A stretch of DNA of 40,694 nucleotides from Firmicutes bacterium UBA2058 (GTDB taxonomy: Bacteria > Bacillota > Clostridia > Tissierellales > Sedimentibacteraceae): NCBI GenBank assembly GCA_002332905.1, contig DDAM01000044.1, positions 1 through 40,694 on the forward strand. The letters are read 5' to 3'. Position numbers and translations under genes: made by a program. Positions within the stretch are counted from its first letter, which is position 1. Each line of letters opens with the position of its first letter. The notes under the pieces were generated by a model. That model was not told where the DNA came from and ran no database searches. It saw only the letters and a list, made by a program, of their open reading frames with translations. Below are positions 17,201-24,789 of this stretch, in pieces.

Positions 17201-17788
17201 ATCAAAAAATTCAATTCTATATGGATTATTTTCTGATAGCGAAAAAATATCTAAAATTCCACCTCTAACAGAAAATTGTCCATGTCCTTCTATTGCATCA
17301 ACTCTTTCATAACCTAATTCATTTAATCTGCAAATTAAATTTTCAAAATTATAACTACGTCCATATTCTAATTTTAATATATTATCCTTAAATTTTTCTT
17401 TAGGGATAACTCTACTAACTACAGAATTTAGACTTGTAGTAACAATAAGTTTTTTATCACTAATTATTTTATGCAATGTATCTACTCTTTTATGTATGTC
17501 TTCTTTGCTTAGAGCATCAACATTATATAATATTAATTCTCTTGGATTGAAAAGTACAGCATTATTTGTATATGATTTTACATAATTATTTATTTCTTTA
17601 CTTTTAAATTCATTATTTGTTATTATTAAAATTTTATTTATTCCATAATCATTTAAATTACAGCTCAAATACGCCAATCCTTCTTCATTAAGACCATGAA
17701 TTAATTGACGTTTATTATGATTATAATTATCAATAATAACATTAAATTTCTCAGTTTTTTGAAATTGTGAAAATAAGTATTTTTCCAT
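14225..17788 (-). CDS. mfd: Transcription-repair coupling factor
   Basis: An 1187-residue translocase that removes stalled RNA polymerase and recruits UvrA. The N-terminal UvrB-like part contains GYERVDAIEGHGQFSVRGG. The RNA-polymerase interaction and Tudor-like segment has IGDYVVHEYHGIGQY (about 510). Helicase motifs are the P-loop GDVGFGKTE (about 668), VDEEQRFGVKHK, LTLSATPIPRTL and QLRGRVGRS (about 935). The C-terminal TRCF domain includes EEQKIEIYKKI. The ATG at 17788 gives the family N-terminus, but no good Shine-Dalgarno lies in front of it: the bases are ATGGGCATAAAA. An upstream in-frame ATG at 17800 is an alternative. A strong L1 hairpin lies directly upstream. Confidence 0.93.
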   Translation of the reverse strand: MEKYLFSQFQKTEKFNVIIDNYNHNKRQLIHGLNEEGLAYLSCNLNDYGINKILIITNNEFKSKEINNYVKSYTNNAVLFNPRELILYNVDALSKEDIHKRVDTLHKIISDKKLIVTTSLNSVVSRVIPKEKFKDNILKLEYGRSYNFENLICRLNELGYERVDAIEGHGQFSVRGGILDIFSLSENNPYRIEFFDDEIDSIRTVDIKTQRSIKNEKQLVILPCNDAFFTKKELETIKEELGKDYQKRLKKFDTISDGDKLKENLKSLYESYIFRLNSDTHFDNTDLLLPYVNSEFESVLDYFDDNALIVLVEPDKIYEEYKVLAESFNLRFTQLFEKGEAFSKQSNIYFSKTDIEKKISSKKLMYHNAIIKTNKNYEIDDICQIISKDATSYYGKMEDLAKELNRYKYKGYKTLIVLSNTESCKKLHAILNDHSCSTVLSFDSTTQMTGQVFITTGDIKKGFEIPENKLLLLTESEVFGTIKKKNKLKHKSKKNKIETFSDLKIGDYVVHEYHGIGQYIGIEKLNVQNVKKDYLCVKYKGEDKLYVPVDQLSLIQKYIGSDSVVPKINKMSSQDWSKVKERTKKAIEDMAGELIELYAKRKMVKGYAFSQDTEWQKDFEYKFPFEETDDQLRCITEIKKDMEKSQPMDRLLCGDVGFGKTEVALRAAFKAVMDGKQVAILVPTTILAQQHFSNVIDRFRGFPIKSEMLSRFRSASQQKKIIDGVNKGLIDIVVGTHKLLSKDLKFKDLGLLVVDEEQRFGVKHKEAIKQLKANIDVLTLSATPIPRTLHMSMIGIRDMSLIEEPPGDRTPIQTYVIEYSEGVIRDAIERELSRGGQVYYVHNKVVDIESVARKVRELVPNARVVVGHGQMQERELENVMISFVNKEYDVLVCTTIIETGMDIPNANTLIIDYADNFGLSQLYQLRGRVGRSNKTSFAYLTYEKNKVLTEIADKRLKAIREFTEFGSGFKIAMRDLEIRGCGNILGAEQHGHMLAIGYDLYVKFLERAVKKLSGMEVEDDIEISVDLNVDGYIPSTYITNEEQKIEIYKKIAAIGNNATDSTADDILDITEEIIDRFGTIPKEVNNLIKVAYIKTLCRKLNIKAITQINKLLKIEFISNSGLNLEATNYLIEKYSNRIKFDISKEPIIKYQLNSIEQDNLLEEIKIIFENLCEVKVSKKIESKSDDV

Positions 17789-17850
17789 TTTTATGCCCAT
17801 ACTACGAGTTGCACAAATCGGCATTAAGCATTTGTGCATAGACTCGATAT
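17789..17850 (-). promoter_or_regulatory. Start-proximal leader hairpin (L1 class) before mfd
   Basis: An 8-bp perfect stem (GCACAAAT with ATTTGTGC; plus-strand arms 17811-17818 and 17830-17837) is extended by CGAGT/ACTCG (17805-17809 with 17842-17846). After the hairpin the minus strand has 8 nt, then ATGGGCATAAAAATG. It is the clearest stem-loop of the L1 class. Another TTTTGGTGCAAGG lies about 30 nt further upstream near 17880. Confidence 0.65.
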
Positions 17851-17913
17851 TCATTTTTTATATTTATCATTTATTTATACCTTGCACCAAAAAATAAACA
17901 GATAGAAATACAA

Positions 17914-17934
17914 GAATGTTGCATAACAACATTC
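17914..17934 (-). terminator. Hairpin after pth, weak terminator candidate
   Basis: Perfect 8-bp stem GAATGTTG/CAACATTC with a 5-nt loop; on the minus strand it is followed by TTGTATTTCT, a broken U tract. It lies about 35 nt after the pth stop and 64 nt before the mfd leader. Confidence 0.4.
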
Positions 17935-17967
17935 TAGCATCTATAATTAGAAAAAAATTAACAAAAT

Positions 17968-18543
17968 TTATTCTTTTATATTTTTATTGTAATTTTCCAT
18001 AGCGTGATTTAGACCAAAGCGAATTATATCTTCCGCTGCTAATCCTGCATTTTGAATAGTTTCATTAATAGTTGTTCTTTCATCACTATCAAATTTTTGT
18101 AATACATAATCAGCTAAGCTTAGATTAGGATTTTTACTTTTACCAATTCCTATTCTAATACGTTTGAATTTATCACTTTGCAGCTGATAAATTAATGATT
18201 TCATACCATTATGTGTTCCACTGCTACCATGAGGTCTAATCCTCAAGGAACCTAAACCTATATCTATATCATCGTAAATAACAATTATATTTTCTATTGG
18301 TATTTTATAAAAACGTACGGCTTCAATAACAGCGTTACCACTTAAATTCATATATGTAACTGGTTTAAATAACAACACTTTTTCACCATTTACATTGTAC
18401 TCACCAAAAACAGCATTAAATTTCAACTTATTTAACTTTACATCATTTTTATATGCTAAAAAATCAATTGCATCAAAGCCTACATTGTGCCTTGTGCCAG
18501 CATATTCTTTTCCAGGGTTTCCTAAACCAACAATTAAATACAT
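17968..18543 (-). CDS. pth: Peptidyl-tRNA hydrolase
   Basis: A 191-residue enzyme that releases tRNA from prematurely dropped peptidyl-tRNA. All family motifs are present: VGLGNPGKEYAGTRHNVGF (residues 5-23, catalytic His in TRHNVG), FKPVTYMNLSG (about 60-70), YDDIDIGLGSLRIRPHGSSGTHNGMKS (about 90-116, catalytic Asp in DDID) and RIRIGIGKS. The ATG at 18543 follows AAGAGGAATACA. It lies 17 nt after glmU and likely shares its transcript. The gene is normal in length and composition. Confidence 0.95.
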   Translation of the reverse strand: MYLIVGLGNPGKEYAGTRHNVGFDAIDFLAYKNDVKLNKLKFNAVFGEYNVNGEKVLLFKPVTYMNLSGNAVIEAVRFYKIPIENIIVIYDDIDIGLGSLRIRPHGSSGTHNGMKSLIYQLQSDKFKRIRIGIGKSKNPNLSLADYVLQKFDSDERTTINETIQNAGLAAEDIIRFGLNHAMENYNKNIKE

Positions 18544-18560
18544 TGTATTCCTCTTTTATA

Positions 18561-19931
18561 TTAAAATCTTCCCTTACCTCTACCAGGCTTGTTTACCTGT
18601 CTAGCTCTTGCAATAGCTAATGCTTCTTTTTCTACATCATCTGTTATTGTAGAGCCACAAGCAACATAAGCTTCTTCTTCAATAGTTACAGGAGCAATCA
18701 GATTGGAGTTACTACCAACAAATGCACCATCCTTAACTATTGTTTTATGCTTTTTCTTGCCGTCATAGTTTACAAAAACTACGGCACAGCCAATGTTGAC
18801 ATCTTTACCTACTTCTCCATCACCAATATATGATAAATGTGAAGCCTTTGAACCATCACCTATAACTGAATTTTTAACTTCAACAAAATCGCCTATTTTA
18901 ACATGTTTTCCAAGTTTTGTTCCCGGTCTTAAATATGCAAAAGGTCCAACTGATGAATTATCATCAACAAATGAATCAATCACCTTAGAGCTTTCAATTG
19001 TTACATCATTTTTGATTGCTGAATTTATTATTCTCGTATTTGGTCCAATTATACAATTTTCACCAATAATAGTTGCCTTTTCTAAAATAGTACCAGGATA
19101 AATAATTGTTTCTTTGCCAACTACTACGTCATAATCTATGTAAGTCGAATTAGGGTCTATCATTGTTACCCCATTTTTCATGTGCATTTCATTAATTCTG
19201 TCTTGCATTATTTTTGTAACTTCAAAAAGTTGAGCTCTATCATTGACAGCTTTTATCTCTCTTTCATCATCAAGTATAAATGCACCAATTTTGCATCCTA
19301 GTGTTCCTAATATTTTTATAGCATCTGTAATATAATACTCATTTTTTGAGTTATTAGTATCTAGCTTTAATAAGGCTTCCTTTAAAAGCTTTCCATTAAA
19401 ACACAATATCCCTGAGTTTATTTCTTTTATCTGTAACTCATCTATATTAGCATCTTTGTGCTCTACTATCTTACTAACTGTGTTGTCAGAATTTCTAATA
19501 ATTCTTCCAAGCCCAAATGGATTATTAATAATGCAAGTTAATATAGAAGCAGCATAATCTCCATTCTTATGATAATCTAAAAAATTTTTTATAGTAGAAT
19601 CCTTTATTAGTGGTCCATCACCACATAATAGTACTACAGTATCATCATCATTAATAAATTTTTCAGCACACATAACTGCATAGCCAGTACCATATGGATA
19701 TTCACTTCCAATAGGCTGCTCTGCAAAACTTACATCTATATCATTAAGGCATAATCTAACTTGTTCTTTGCTATGTCCTAAAACTACAACATTTTTTGTA
19801 ATACCAGCATTTTTTGCTGAATCTATAACATATTTAACAATTTCTCTGCCGCAAACTTTATGCAAAACTTTTGATAAGGATGATTTCATCCTTGTACCTT
19901 CGCCTGCTGCTAAAATTATAGACATATTCAT
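18561..19931 (-). CDS. glmU: Bifunctional UDP-GlcNAc pyrophosphorylase / GlcN-1-P acetyltransferase
   Basis: A 456-residue enzyme catalysing the last two steps to UDP-N-acetylglucosamine, precursor of peptidoglycan. The N-terminal uridylyltransferase domain has LAAGEGTRMKS (about 7-17), EQPIGSEYPYGTGYAV and LLCGDGPLI. The C-terminal left-handed beta-helix (about 255-440) is built of hexapeptide repeats and has FAYLRPGTKLGKHVKIGDFVEVKNS, SYIGDGEVG and GCAVVFVNYDG. The ATG at 19931 follows AGGTTGTATTT; an ATG two codons later is possible. murA, the next pathway enzyme, is at 33263 but not linked. In Bacillus prs and ctc separate glmU from pth; they are absent here. Confidence 0.95.
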   Translation of the reverse strand: MNMSIILAAGEGTRMKSSLSKVLHKVCGREIVKYVIDSAKNAGITKNVVVLGHSKEQVRLCLNDIDVSFAEQPIGSEYPYGTGYAVMCAEKFINDDDTVVLLCGDGPLIKDSTIKNFLDYHKNGDYAASILTCIINNPFGLGRIIRNSDNTVSKIVEHKDANIDELQIKEINSGILCFNGKLLKEALLKLDTNNSKNEYYITDAIKILGTLGCKIGAFILDDEREIKAVNDRAQLFEVTKIMQDRINEMHMKNGVTMIDPNSTYIDYDVVVGKETIIYPGTILEKATIIGENCIIGPNTRIINSAIKNDVTIESSKVIDSFVDDNSSVGPFAYLRPGTKLGKHVKIGDFVEVKNSVIGDGSKASHLSYIGDGEVGKDVNIGCAVVFVNYDGKKKHKTIVKDGAFVGSNSNLIAPVTIEEEAYVACGSTITDDVEKEALAIARARQVNKPGRGKGRF

Positions 19932-20038
19932 AAATACAACCTACTTTCATTACTTAATTTTATACAACTGCATTAATATAACATTTTTTGAAGCAAAAAA
20001 CAACCAATTTTTCTATATTCCTGCTGAAAAAATAAAAT

Positions 20039-20161
20039 TTATTGTTTATATTTTTCTTTTAATTTCTCTATTTGACTATTTCCAACTTCTTTTATATACT
20101 CATTTGATAACTCTTTTATATTGTTATCTTCTATTATTTTCTTATCTTTATGATTTAACAT
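20039..20161 (-). CDS. Possible 40-residue lysine- and glutamate-rich peptide
   Basis: A short ORF in the 495-bp gap between spoVG and glmU. The product begins MLNHKDKKIIEDNN and ends EKLKEKYKQ. It is highly charged and probably helical, with no hydrophobic segment. It is bounded upstream by an in-frame stop two codons before the ATG. The ribosome binding site is weak (AAAGTAAAGA). I know no family. It could be a chance ORF in AT-rich spacer; codon use resembles that of neighbours, but 40 codons are too few to decide. The rest of 19932-20377 shows nothing else that I can support. Confidence 0.3.
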   Translation of the reverse strand: MLNHKDKKIIEDNNIKELSNEYIKEVGNSQIEKLKEKYKQ

Positions 20162-20377
20162 TCTTTACTTTGCTATAACTGTAAATAGTATCTATATTTT
20201 GCATATATTCTCATCTACAATGCTATCATACTAAAATATTATTGTCAATTTTTACTAGTTATTAATTTAGAAACTACATATTAATTAACGATTTCTTGAT
20301 AAATTTTTTACTATTTTTTTATTAGTATATTATTTAACTATATTACAATTTATAAAAAATAATACATTTTAAAAACA

Positions 20378-20404
20378 ATAAAAGGGAGCCTAAAAGACTC
20401 CCTT
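20378..20404 (-). terminator. Intrinsic terminator of spoVG
   Basis: Minus-strand stem AAGGGAGTC / GGCTCCCTT (GGGAG paired with CTCCC at the core) with a short loop, followed by TTATTGTTTTT. It lies about 20 nt after the spoVG stop, which implies glmU has its own promoter. Confidence 0.8.
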
Positions 20405-20425
20405 AGTTGACATGGTAATAATTAA

Positions 20426-20695
20426 TTATTCCTCGTCTTCTGTTCTTTTTTCTTCGTAAGCTCTAAACACTGCTTCTGATAATAATGTTCTAGTATCAGA
20501 ATTGATTGGATGTGCAATGTCTTTAAACTCACCATCTGGCATCTTTCTGCTTGGCATAGCGATAAAAGGACCATTTTCACCTTCAATAATCTTAATATCG
20601 TGTACTACGAAACAATCATCAAAAGTTACGGAAACGATTGCCTTCATCTTGCCCTCAGAATTGATTTTCCTTACCCTTACATCTGTTATTTGCAC
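20426..20695 (-). CDS. spoVG: SpoVG family RNA-binding regulator
   Basis: An 89-residue SpoVG protein, a small site-specific RNA/DNA-binding regulator. In Bacillus it affects septation at sporulation, and in other Firmicutes it affects virulence genes. Conserved are ITDVRVRKI (residues 3-11), VTFDDCFVVHDIKIIEG (about 24-40), GPFIAMPSRKMPDGEFKDIAHPINSDTR (about 42-69). I place the start at GTG 20695 (MQITDVRVRKI): AAGGTGGTG lies at ideal distance, and family members begin two residues before ITDVRVR. A GTG four codons earlier is part of the ribosome binding site. The gene is monocistronic between a promoter and a terminator. Confidence 0.95.
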   Translation of the reverse strand: MQITDVRVRKINSEGKMKAIVSVTFDDCFVVHDIKIIEGENGPFIAMPSRKMPDGEFKDIAHPINSDTRTLLSEAVFRAYEEKRTEDEE

Positions 20696-20735
20696 GTCTT
20701 TCACCACCTTCCCCCCAATAAATTATGTCTAATAT

Positions 20736-20769
20736 ATTCTATAATACTATACTTTCCATAAAAATGCAA
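20736..20769 (-). promoter_or_regulatory. spoVG promoter region, sigma-A with overlapping sigma-H-like elements
   Basis: Sigma-A: TTGCAT (20764-20769), 17-bp spacer, TATTAT (20741-20746), minus strand. Overlapping it is GGAAA (20753-20757), 13 bp, GAAT (20736-20739), which fits a sigma-H promoter. The spoVG gene is the classic sigma-H target in Bacillus, so dual use is plausible but inferred. Confidence 0.5.
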
Positions 20770-20806
20770 AAAACATTTTCATAAAATTAGCAAAATATGT
20801 ATTAAA

Positions 20807-21628
20807 TTATTGTAACAATTTTATATTTGGTGAAATATTTATAGTTCCTTCCTTTTCATTCATGCCTTCAAGTAGTAATAAAGAAAAATAGTTATCAACT
20901 AATTTTTTCTCTGGCTCTTTTGTTTCAACGACTACAGCAGTTCCTACCACCTCAGCATTAAACTCATTCATCATATCACACATGCCTTTAGCCGTACCTC
21001 CACCCTTCATAAAGTCATCCATTATTAAAACTTTTGAATTCTCATTTAATGATCTTCTAGATAAAGACATTGTCTGTATTGTATTAGATGAACCAGAAAC
21101 ATAGTTTATACTTACTGTAGCACCCTCTGTAACTTTATTATTTCTTCTTATAACGGCTACTGGTACATTTAATTTTTGACCAGTCATAATAGCTAGTGGT
21201 ATACCCTTTGTTTCTACTGTAACTATATAATCAATTTTTTTATTAACAAATTTAGATGAAATTATTTTAGCTATATTATTAACTACATTAGGATTATTGA
21301 ATAAATCAGTCATGTAAATAAATCCACCAGGAATAATTCTATTTTTCTGGGAAAAAGACTTGCATAAACTATCAAGTATAGATTCTGTTTCTTCTTTGCT
21401 TATATAAGGAATAAAAATAGCTCCTCCTAATGCTCCAGTTATAGTTTCAATTCTACCATATGACATTTCTTCTACTAGTTCTTTTACTATAACAATATCT
21501 TCACTTATTGTAGATTTGGCTGCATTAAATAATTCAGAAAAATAGTTATATGAAAATATCTGATTTGGTCTTTCAGAAAATATTTTCATAAGAGCTCCTA
21601 CTCTTTGTATTCTCTTATATTTTTTCAC
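20807..21628 (-). CDS. purR: Purine operon regulator PurR (HTH plus PRT domain)
   Basis: A 273-residue regulator of the Bacillus PurR type. The N-terminal winged helix (residues 1-75) includes FSYNYFSELFNAAKSTISEDI. The phosphoribosyltransferase-like domain has the PRPP loop VLIMDDFMKGGGTAKG (about 200-215). PRPP relieves repression of purine synthesis and transport genes in Bacillus. A GTG at 21628 is the likely start because AAGGAG is 8 nt upstream; an ATG two codons earlier is only 2 nt from it. No clear PurR box is visible upstream of the gene or the nucleoside operon. Bacillus order is purR-yabJ-spoVG-glmU; here yabJ is missing. Confidence 0.92.
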   Translation of the reverse strand: MKKYKRIQRVGALMKIFSERPNQIFSYNYFSELFNAAKSTISEDIVIVKELVEEMSYGRIETITGALGGAIFIPYISKEETESILDSLCKSFSQKNRIIPGGFIYMTDLFNNPNVVNNIAKIISSKFVNKKIDYIVTVETKGIPLAIMTGQKLNVPVAVIRRNNKVTEGATVSINYVSGSSNTIQTMSLSRRSLNENSKVLIMDDFMKGGGTAKGMCDMMNEFNAEVVGTAVVVETKEPEKKLVDNYFSLLLLEGMNEKEGTINISPNIKLLQ

Positions 21629-21683
21629 GTTCATTGCTCCTTAGCGAATGTTTTTTATTTATTATAAATCAATTATTCGTGTT

Positions 21684-22718
21684 TTACAAGAATTTTTTTA
21701 CTTCCTTTAAACCATACCTGATATTGCCTTTGTATCCTACAGTTGTATTTGAACATATCATTGAGTTAAGTATTGATTCTTCACAGCACTCTGCAACAGC
21801 TCTAAATACCTTGTCTATTTTATTTTCATTAATTGCACTATATGAAACAAAATCATTTTGTTCCTCATATTTAACAGCATTAGCTGTAGAAAAACAAATA
21901 ACTACATCTCCGCTTCCATGTCCAATATATGAGCCTACTCTTGATAGTCCTACACCTGCACGTTTTGCCGCTCTTTTTAGTTGTCTTGTGCTTAGTGGTA
22001 TATCTGTTGCTATAATCATTATAATTGAGCCTTTATCAACAGTGGAATTCATATTTATTTTTTCACTTAATTCTTTACCTATATTTTTACCATCTATGGT
22101 TAAGTCTTCGAGCCTGCCGTAGTTACTTTGTACAAGTATACCAACTGTATATTCCTTACCGCCAAGCTCAACAATCCTAGAAGCAGAGCCTATTCCACCC
22201 TTTAGATTATGGCAGCTTGTACCCTTTCCAGCACCAACATCTCCTTGCAAAAAATCTTCACACGCATCTTCTATTGCTTTAAAAACATGCTCCTGTTTAA
22301 CTGCTCTATCAGCTATTTTGTTTAAATATCCGTCATTACATTCACAAACTATGGGATTTATTGATGTAAATTCATAATTACATAGTTTAAGCATATACTC
22401 AACAATACTATCATGTACTAATCCTACATTTAAAGTATTTGTAATGGCAATAGGAGTTTCTAATGTACCTAATTCTTCAACCTGTATTGTGCCTAAAGTT
22501 TTTCCAAAGCCATTTATAACATGAACAGCACAAGGCAGCTTGTTGAGAAATATATTATCTTCACTAGGCATAACCACTGTTACTCCAGTTTTATGCTCAT
22601 CATCATCAATAGTGCAATGTCCGACTCTTACACCCTTAACATCTGTAATTTTATTTAACTTTCCTTTTTTCAAGGAACCAATATGTATACCATAATCTTC
22701 AATGGTTTTTTGCTTCAT
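21684..22718 (-). CDS. P1-family peptidase, DmpA/BapA type (N-terminal nucleophile)
   Basis: A 344-residue member of the DmpA family of self-processing aminopeptidases (S58/P1). It begins with ITDVKGVRVGHCTI (about 22-35), followed by GVTVVMP, AVHVINGFGKTLG and TPIAITNTLNVG. The cleavage site and nucleophile appear in IGHGSGDVVICFSTAN (about residues 282-297), Ser after Gly. DGAGKGTSC-like DVGAGKGTSCHNLKGGIGSAS is also typical. Substrates may be small or D-/beta-amino peptides; this is not predictable here. The start at 22718 follows GGAGGTGGTTATT. It sits alone between purR and a family-A repeat. Confidence 0.9.
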   Translation of the reverse strand: MKQKTIEDYGIHIGSLKKGKLNKITDVKGVRVGHCTIDDDEHKTGVTVVMPSEDNIFLNKLPCAVHVINGFGKTLGTIQVEELGTLETPIAITNTLNVGLVHDSIVEYMLKLCNYEFTSINPIVCECNDGYLNKIADRAVKQEHVFKAIEDACEDFLQGDVGAGKGTSCHNLKGGIGSASRIVELGGKEYTVGILVQSNYGRLEDLTIDGKNIGKELSEKINMNSTVDKGSIIMIIATDIPLSTRQLKRAAKRAGVGLSRVGSYIGHGSGDVVICFSTANAVKYEEQNDFVSYSAINENKIDKVFRAVAECCEESILNSMICSNTTVGYKGNIRYGLKEVKKFL

Positions 22719-22805
22719 AATAACCACCTCCATTACTAATATTAAAATTTTACCACAATAAATCATTTATTTAAATAATAATTTATCGTAGCAATAATTA
22801 ATATA

Positions 22806-23157
22806 TTGGAAAAGAAATCTTAGTAGAGAGTTAAGCAATGAATATATAAAAGTGTTCTTCTACTAAGCTTTCACACCCATAGCCGACTAACAAACTTAGT
22901 AAACAGCTCTGCCAAAAACGCAGATAAACAAAGAAAAATCCTTTTATTTTTCTTTGTTTATCGGTTGCTATGAATAGCGAGGTAGATAAAAAATGTTTAT
23001 GTGACTTAATGAGGCTTTCCTCTCCTTACAAAAATCAAAGGAAACCAAATTACGGAAACAGAAACATTTTTAATCTGCTTTGCTTTCCTTAGATTCGCAG
23101 TAAAAGTATATCGAAGAAATAAAATAGCCTACTAAGCTTACTCAATTAAATTCTTTT
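22806..23157 (+). repeat. Structured palindromic repeat family A, copy A2
   Basis: Fills the whole gap between the DUF4397 gene stop (23158) and the DmpA-type gene upstream region. Left part: a CTTAGTAGA/TCTACTAAG pair near 22819-22875. Core: hairpin 22923-22962 (GATAAAC/GTTTATC around AAAGAAAAAT), GCTATGAATAGC, and the long stem GATAAAAAATGTTT paired with AAACATTTTTAATC. Inside are GACTTAATGAGG, TTTCCT/AGGAAA and AAATTACGGAAACAG. The right end CTACTAAGCTTACTCAAT is shared with the 40590 copy in reverse. Confidence 0.85.
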
Positions 23158-23847
23158 TTAACATAAGTCTAAAAAGTTTAATCCACTTAATGTAATTATC
23201 AACCTCAACATATCGCCATCTAGTATGGAGAATAATGAATAATAAGTATTTCTTTGCAGTTGTATAGTTGGTGTAGAAGCTACAATTTTATCAGTACCTG
23301 AATATTTTACATCAAACCTTTCATCAGTAGGAAAAATTAAAATATTTGGTGTAGAGTTTGTAAAATCTACATCCTTATATAAAGCTGTGCCATCAGATAT
23401 ATATAAATCTAATGTTTCATCAATAGGTACATAATTTGTATATGTTACTGCAGCTTCTCTATAAGGCGATACCTCTTCTTTACTCTCTTTATTTAAGTAT
23501 AAATCAAAACTATTCATATTTCCAGCAATTGCAGCAGTATATGAAGTGTTCATATTAATAGTTATTGCTTTGTTTAATAGTGGTTTTATAGTATCTCCTG
23601 CTACATACACAGAGACATTATATTCTCCAGGATAATACAAAATATAACCTGTTATTTCCCCTAGCTTTAGGTTATTAGCAACCATATTACTATTTATATA
23701 AATATCTACTGCAGGAGCGCCTAAAACTGCATGTAAAAATCTAATGTAAGATTTAGTACAAAAACAACCCTGACAGTTTGAAAGATTATTTAAATAATCA
23801 TATATTCTTTCTTCATTTCCGCTTGATAAATATTTAAAATTAATCAC
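23158..23847 (-). CDS. DUF4397 domain protein, two tandem repeats
   Basis: A 229-residue protein with no signal peptide. Residues 1-30 are polar with a CQGCFC cysteine motif. The DUF4397 hallmark YIRFLHAVLGAPAVDIYIN (about 33-51) follows, with GYILYYPGEYNVSVYVAG. A second, weaker unit starts near residue 132 (AAVTYTNYVPIDETLDLYI, then DERFDVKYSG). DUF4397 proteins are beta-sandwich proteins; in Firmicutes some are surface- or spore-associated, function unknown. The start is GTG 23847 behind AAAGGGGTGAGTGT. That ribosome binding site can pair with a CACCCTTTT upstream (see 23852-23898). Its stop adjoins family-A repeat A2. Confidence 0.75.
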   Translation of the reverse strand: MINFKYLSSGNEERIYDYLNNLSNCQGCFCTKSYIRFLHAVLGAPAVDIYINSNMVANNLKLGEITGYILYYPGEYNVSVYVAGDTIKPLLNKAITINMNTSYTAAIAGNMNSFDLYLNKESKEEVSPYREAAVTYTNYVPIDETLDLYISDGTALYKDVDFTNSTPNILIFPTDERFDVKYSGTDKIVASTPTIQLQRNTYYSLFSILDGDMLRLIITLSGLNFLDLC

Positions 23848-23851
23848 ACAC

Positions 23852-23898
23852 TCACCCCTTTTTAATAATCAATATATGAGTTTATTTTAAAAGGGTGA
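23852..23898 (-). promoter_or_regulatory. Hairpin that could hide the DUF4397 gene ribosome binding site
   Basis: On the minus strand TTTTTTTCACCCTTTT is followed 25 nt later by AAAAAGGGGTGA. The two arms pair over about 9 bp with one bulge, and the right arm contains the Shine-Dalgarno of the GTG start at 23847. It lies just after the ribokinase stop. Confidence 0.5.
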
Positions 23899-23907
23899 AA
23901 AAAACTA

Positions 23908-24789
23908 TTACTCAGTTAATTCGTCAAGTGTTGGCATACCTGCTTGGGCACCTAGTTTTGTTACTGATTTAGACGAAGCTTTGTTCGCAAAATTAATTGC
24001 ATCTTTTAGCTCTAACCCATTTACTATTGCTCTTGCAAAAGCTCCATTAAATGTATCTCCTGCACCTGTTGTATCGACAACTTCAACCTTATAGGCAGGT
24101 ACTGTTATTATATCTTGTCCGTCAAAATACATAACACCTTTCTCACCCATAGTTATCATAAGCTTATTAGGAAATTCTTTAATTATATCTTTAATATTTG
24201 TATCCTTATCAGCCCCTAATATAATCCTGCATTCATGTTCATTTGGAGTTATATAGGTTGCTTTTTCAATCATATTCTTACTTAGTAGAACTGCGGGCGC
24301 TGGATTCAAAACAGTTTTTATATTATTTTTATAGCATAAATTAAGTATATACTCAACTACATCCATTGGTATTTCTAATTGTAAAAGGACAATATCAGCA
24401 TTTAATATTTCTTTTTTATAGTTATCAATTACAGACTTATCAACTTTATAGTTTGCTCCAGCTATAACTATTATGCTATTATCATTTTCCGCAACAATTA
24501 TATTTGCTACTCCTGTAGATACATTTTTTATTTCGTTTATACAAGATGTATTAACATTGACACTTCTAAAATTATCTAAAGAAAATTGACCATTTGCATC
24601 GTCACCAACACATCCTATCATAGTAACATCAGCGCCTAACTTACTAGCTGCAACTGCTTGATTAGCGCCTTTTCCGCCAGCAATAATTTTAAAGTCATTG
24701 CCAAGTACTGTTTCACCAGCTTTAGGCCTAATGTCAGATGTAAAAACTAAATCAACATTTATACTTCCTACAACAACTATTTTATTCAT
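23908..24789 (-). CDS. rbsK: Ribokinase (PfkB family)
   Basis: A 293-residue PfkB-family sugar kinase that phosphorylates ribose to ribose-5-phosphate. N-terminal VVVGSINVDLVF (5-16) and GGKGANQAVAASKLGA (about 38-53) bind the sugar. The ATP and anion-hole signature DTTGAGDTFNGAFA (about 240-253, catalytic Asp in GAGD) is intact. NPAPA and TPNEHE are typical ribokinase motifs. The start at 24789 follows ATGGAGGAAATT. It is the last gene of the nucleoside operon, where it would convert ribose released by the nucleoside hydrolase. An L2 leader separates it from that gene. Confidence 0.93.
   Translation of the reverse strand: MNKIVVVGSINVDLVFTSDIRPKAGETVLGNDFKIIAGGKGANQAVAASKLGADVTMIGCVGDDANGQFSLDNFRSVNVNTSCINEIKNVSTGVANIIVAENDNSIIVIAGANYKVDKSVIDNYKKEILNADIVLLQLEIPMDVVEYILNLCYKNNIKTVLNPAPAVLLSKNMIEKATYITPNEHECRIILGADKDTNIKDIIKEFPNKLMITMGEKGVMYFDGQDIITVPAYKVEVVDTTGAGDTFNGAFARAIVNGLELKDAINFANKASSKSVTKLGAQAGMPTLDELTE

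Noticed and set aside
20039..20161. Spo0E-like phosphatase for the 40-codon frame
   Set aside because: Length is similar to small Spo0E proteins but the SQELD-type motif is missing.
19768..20178. 136-codon plus-strand frame across the glmU start
   Set aside because: Half lies antisense to glmU and half in AT-rich spacer rich in Phe, Ile and Leu; no ribosome binding site.
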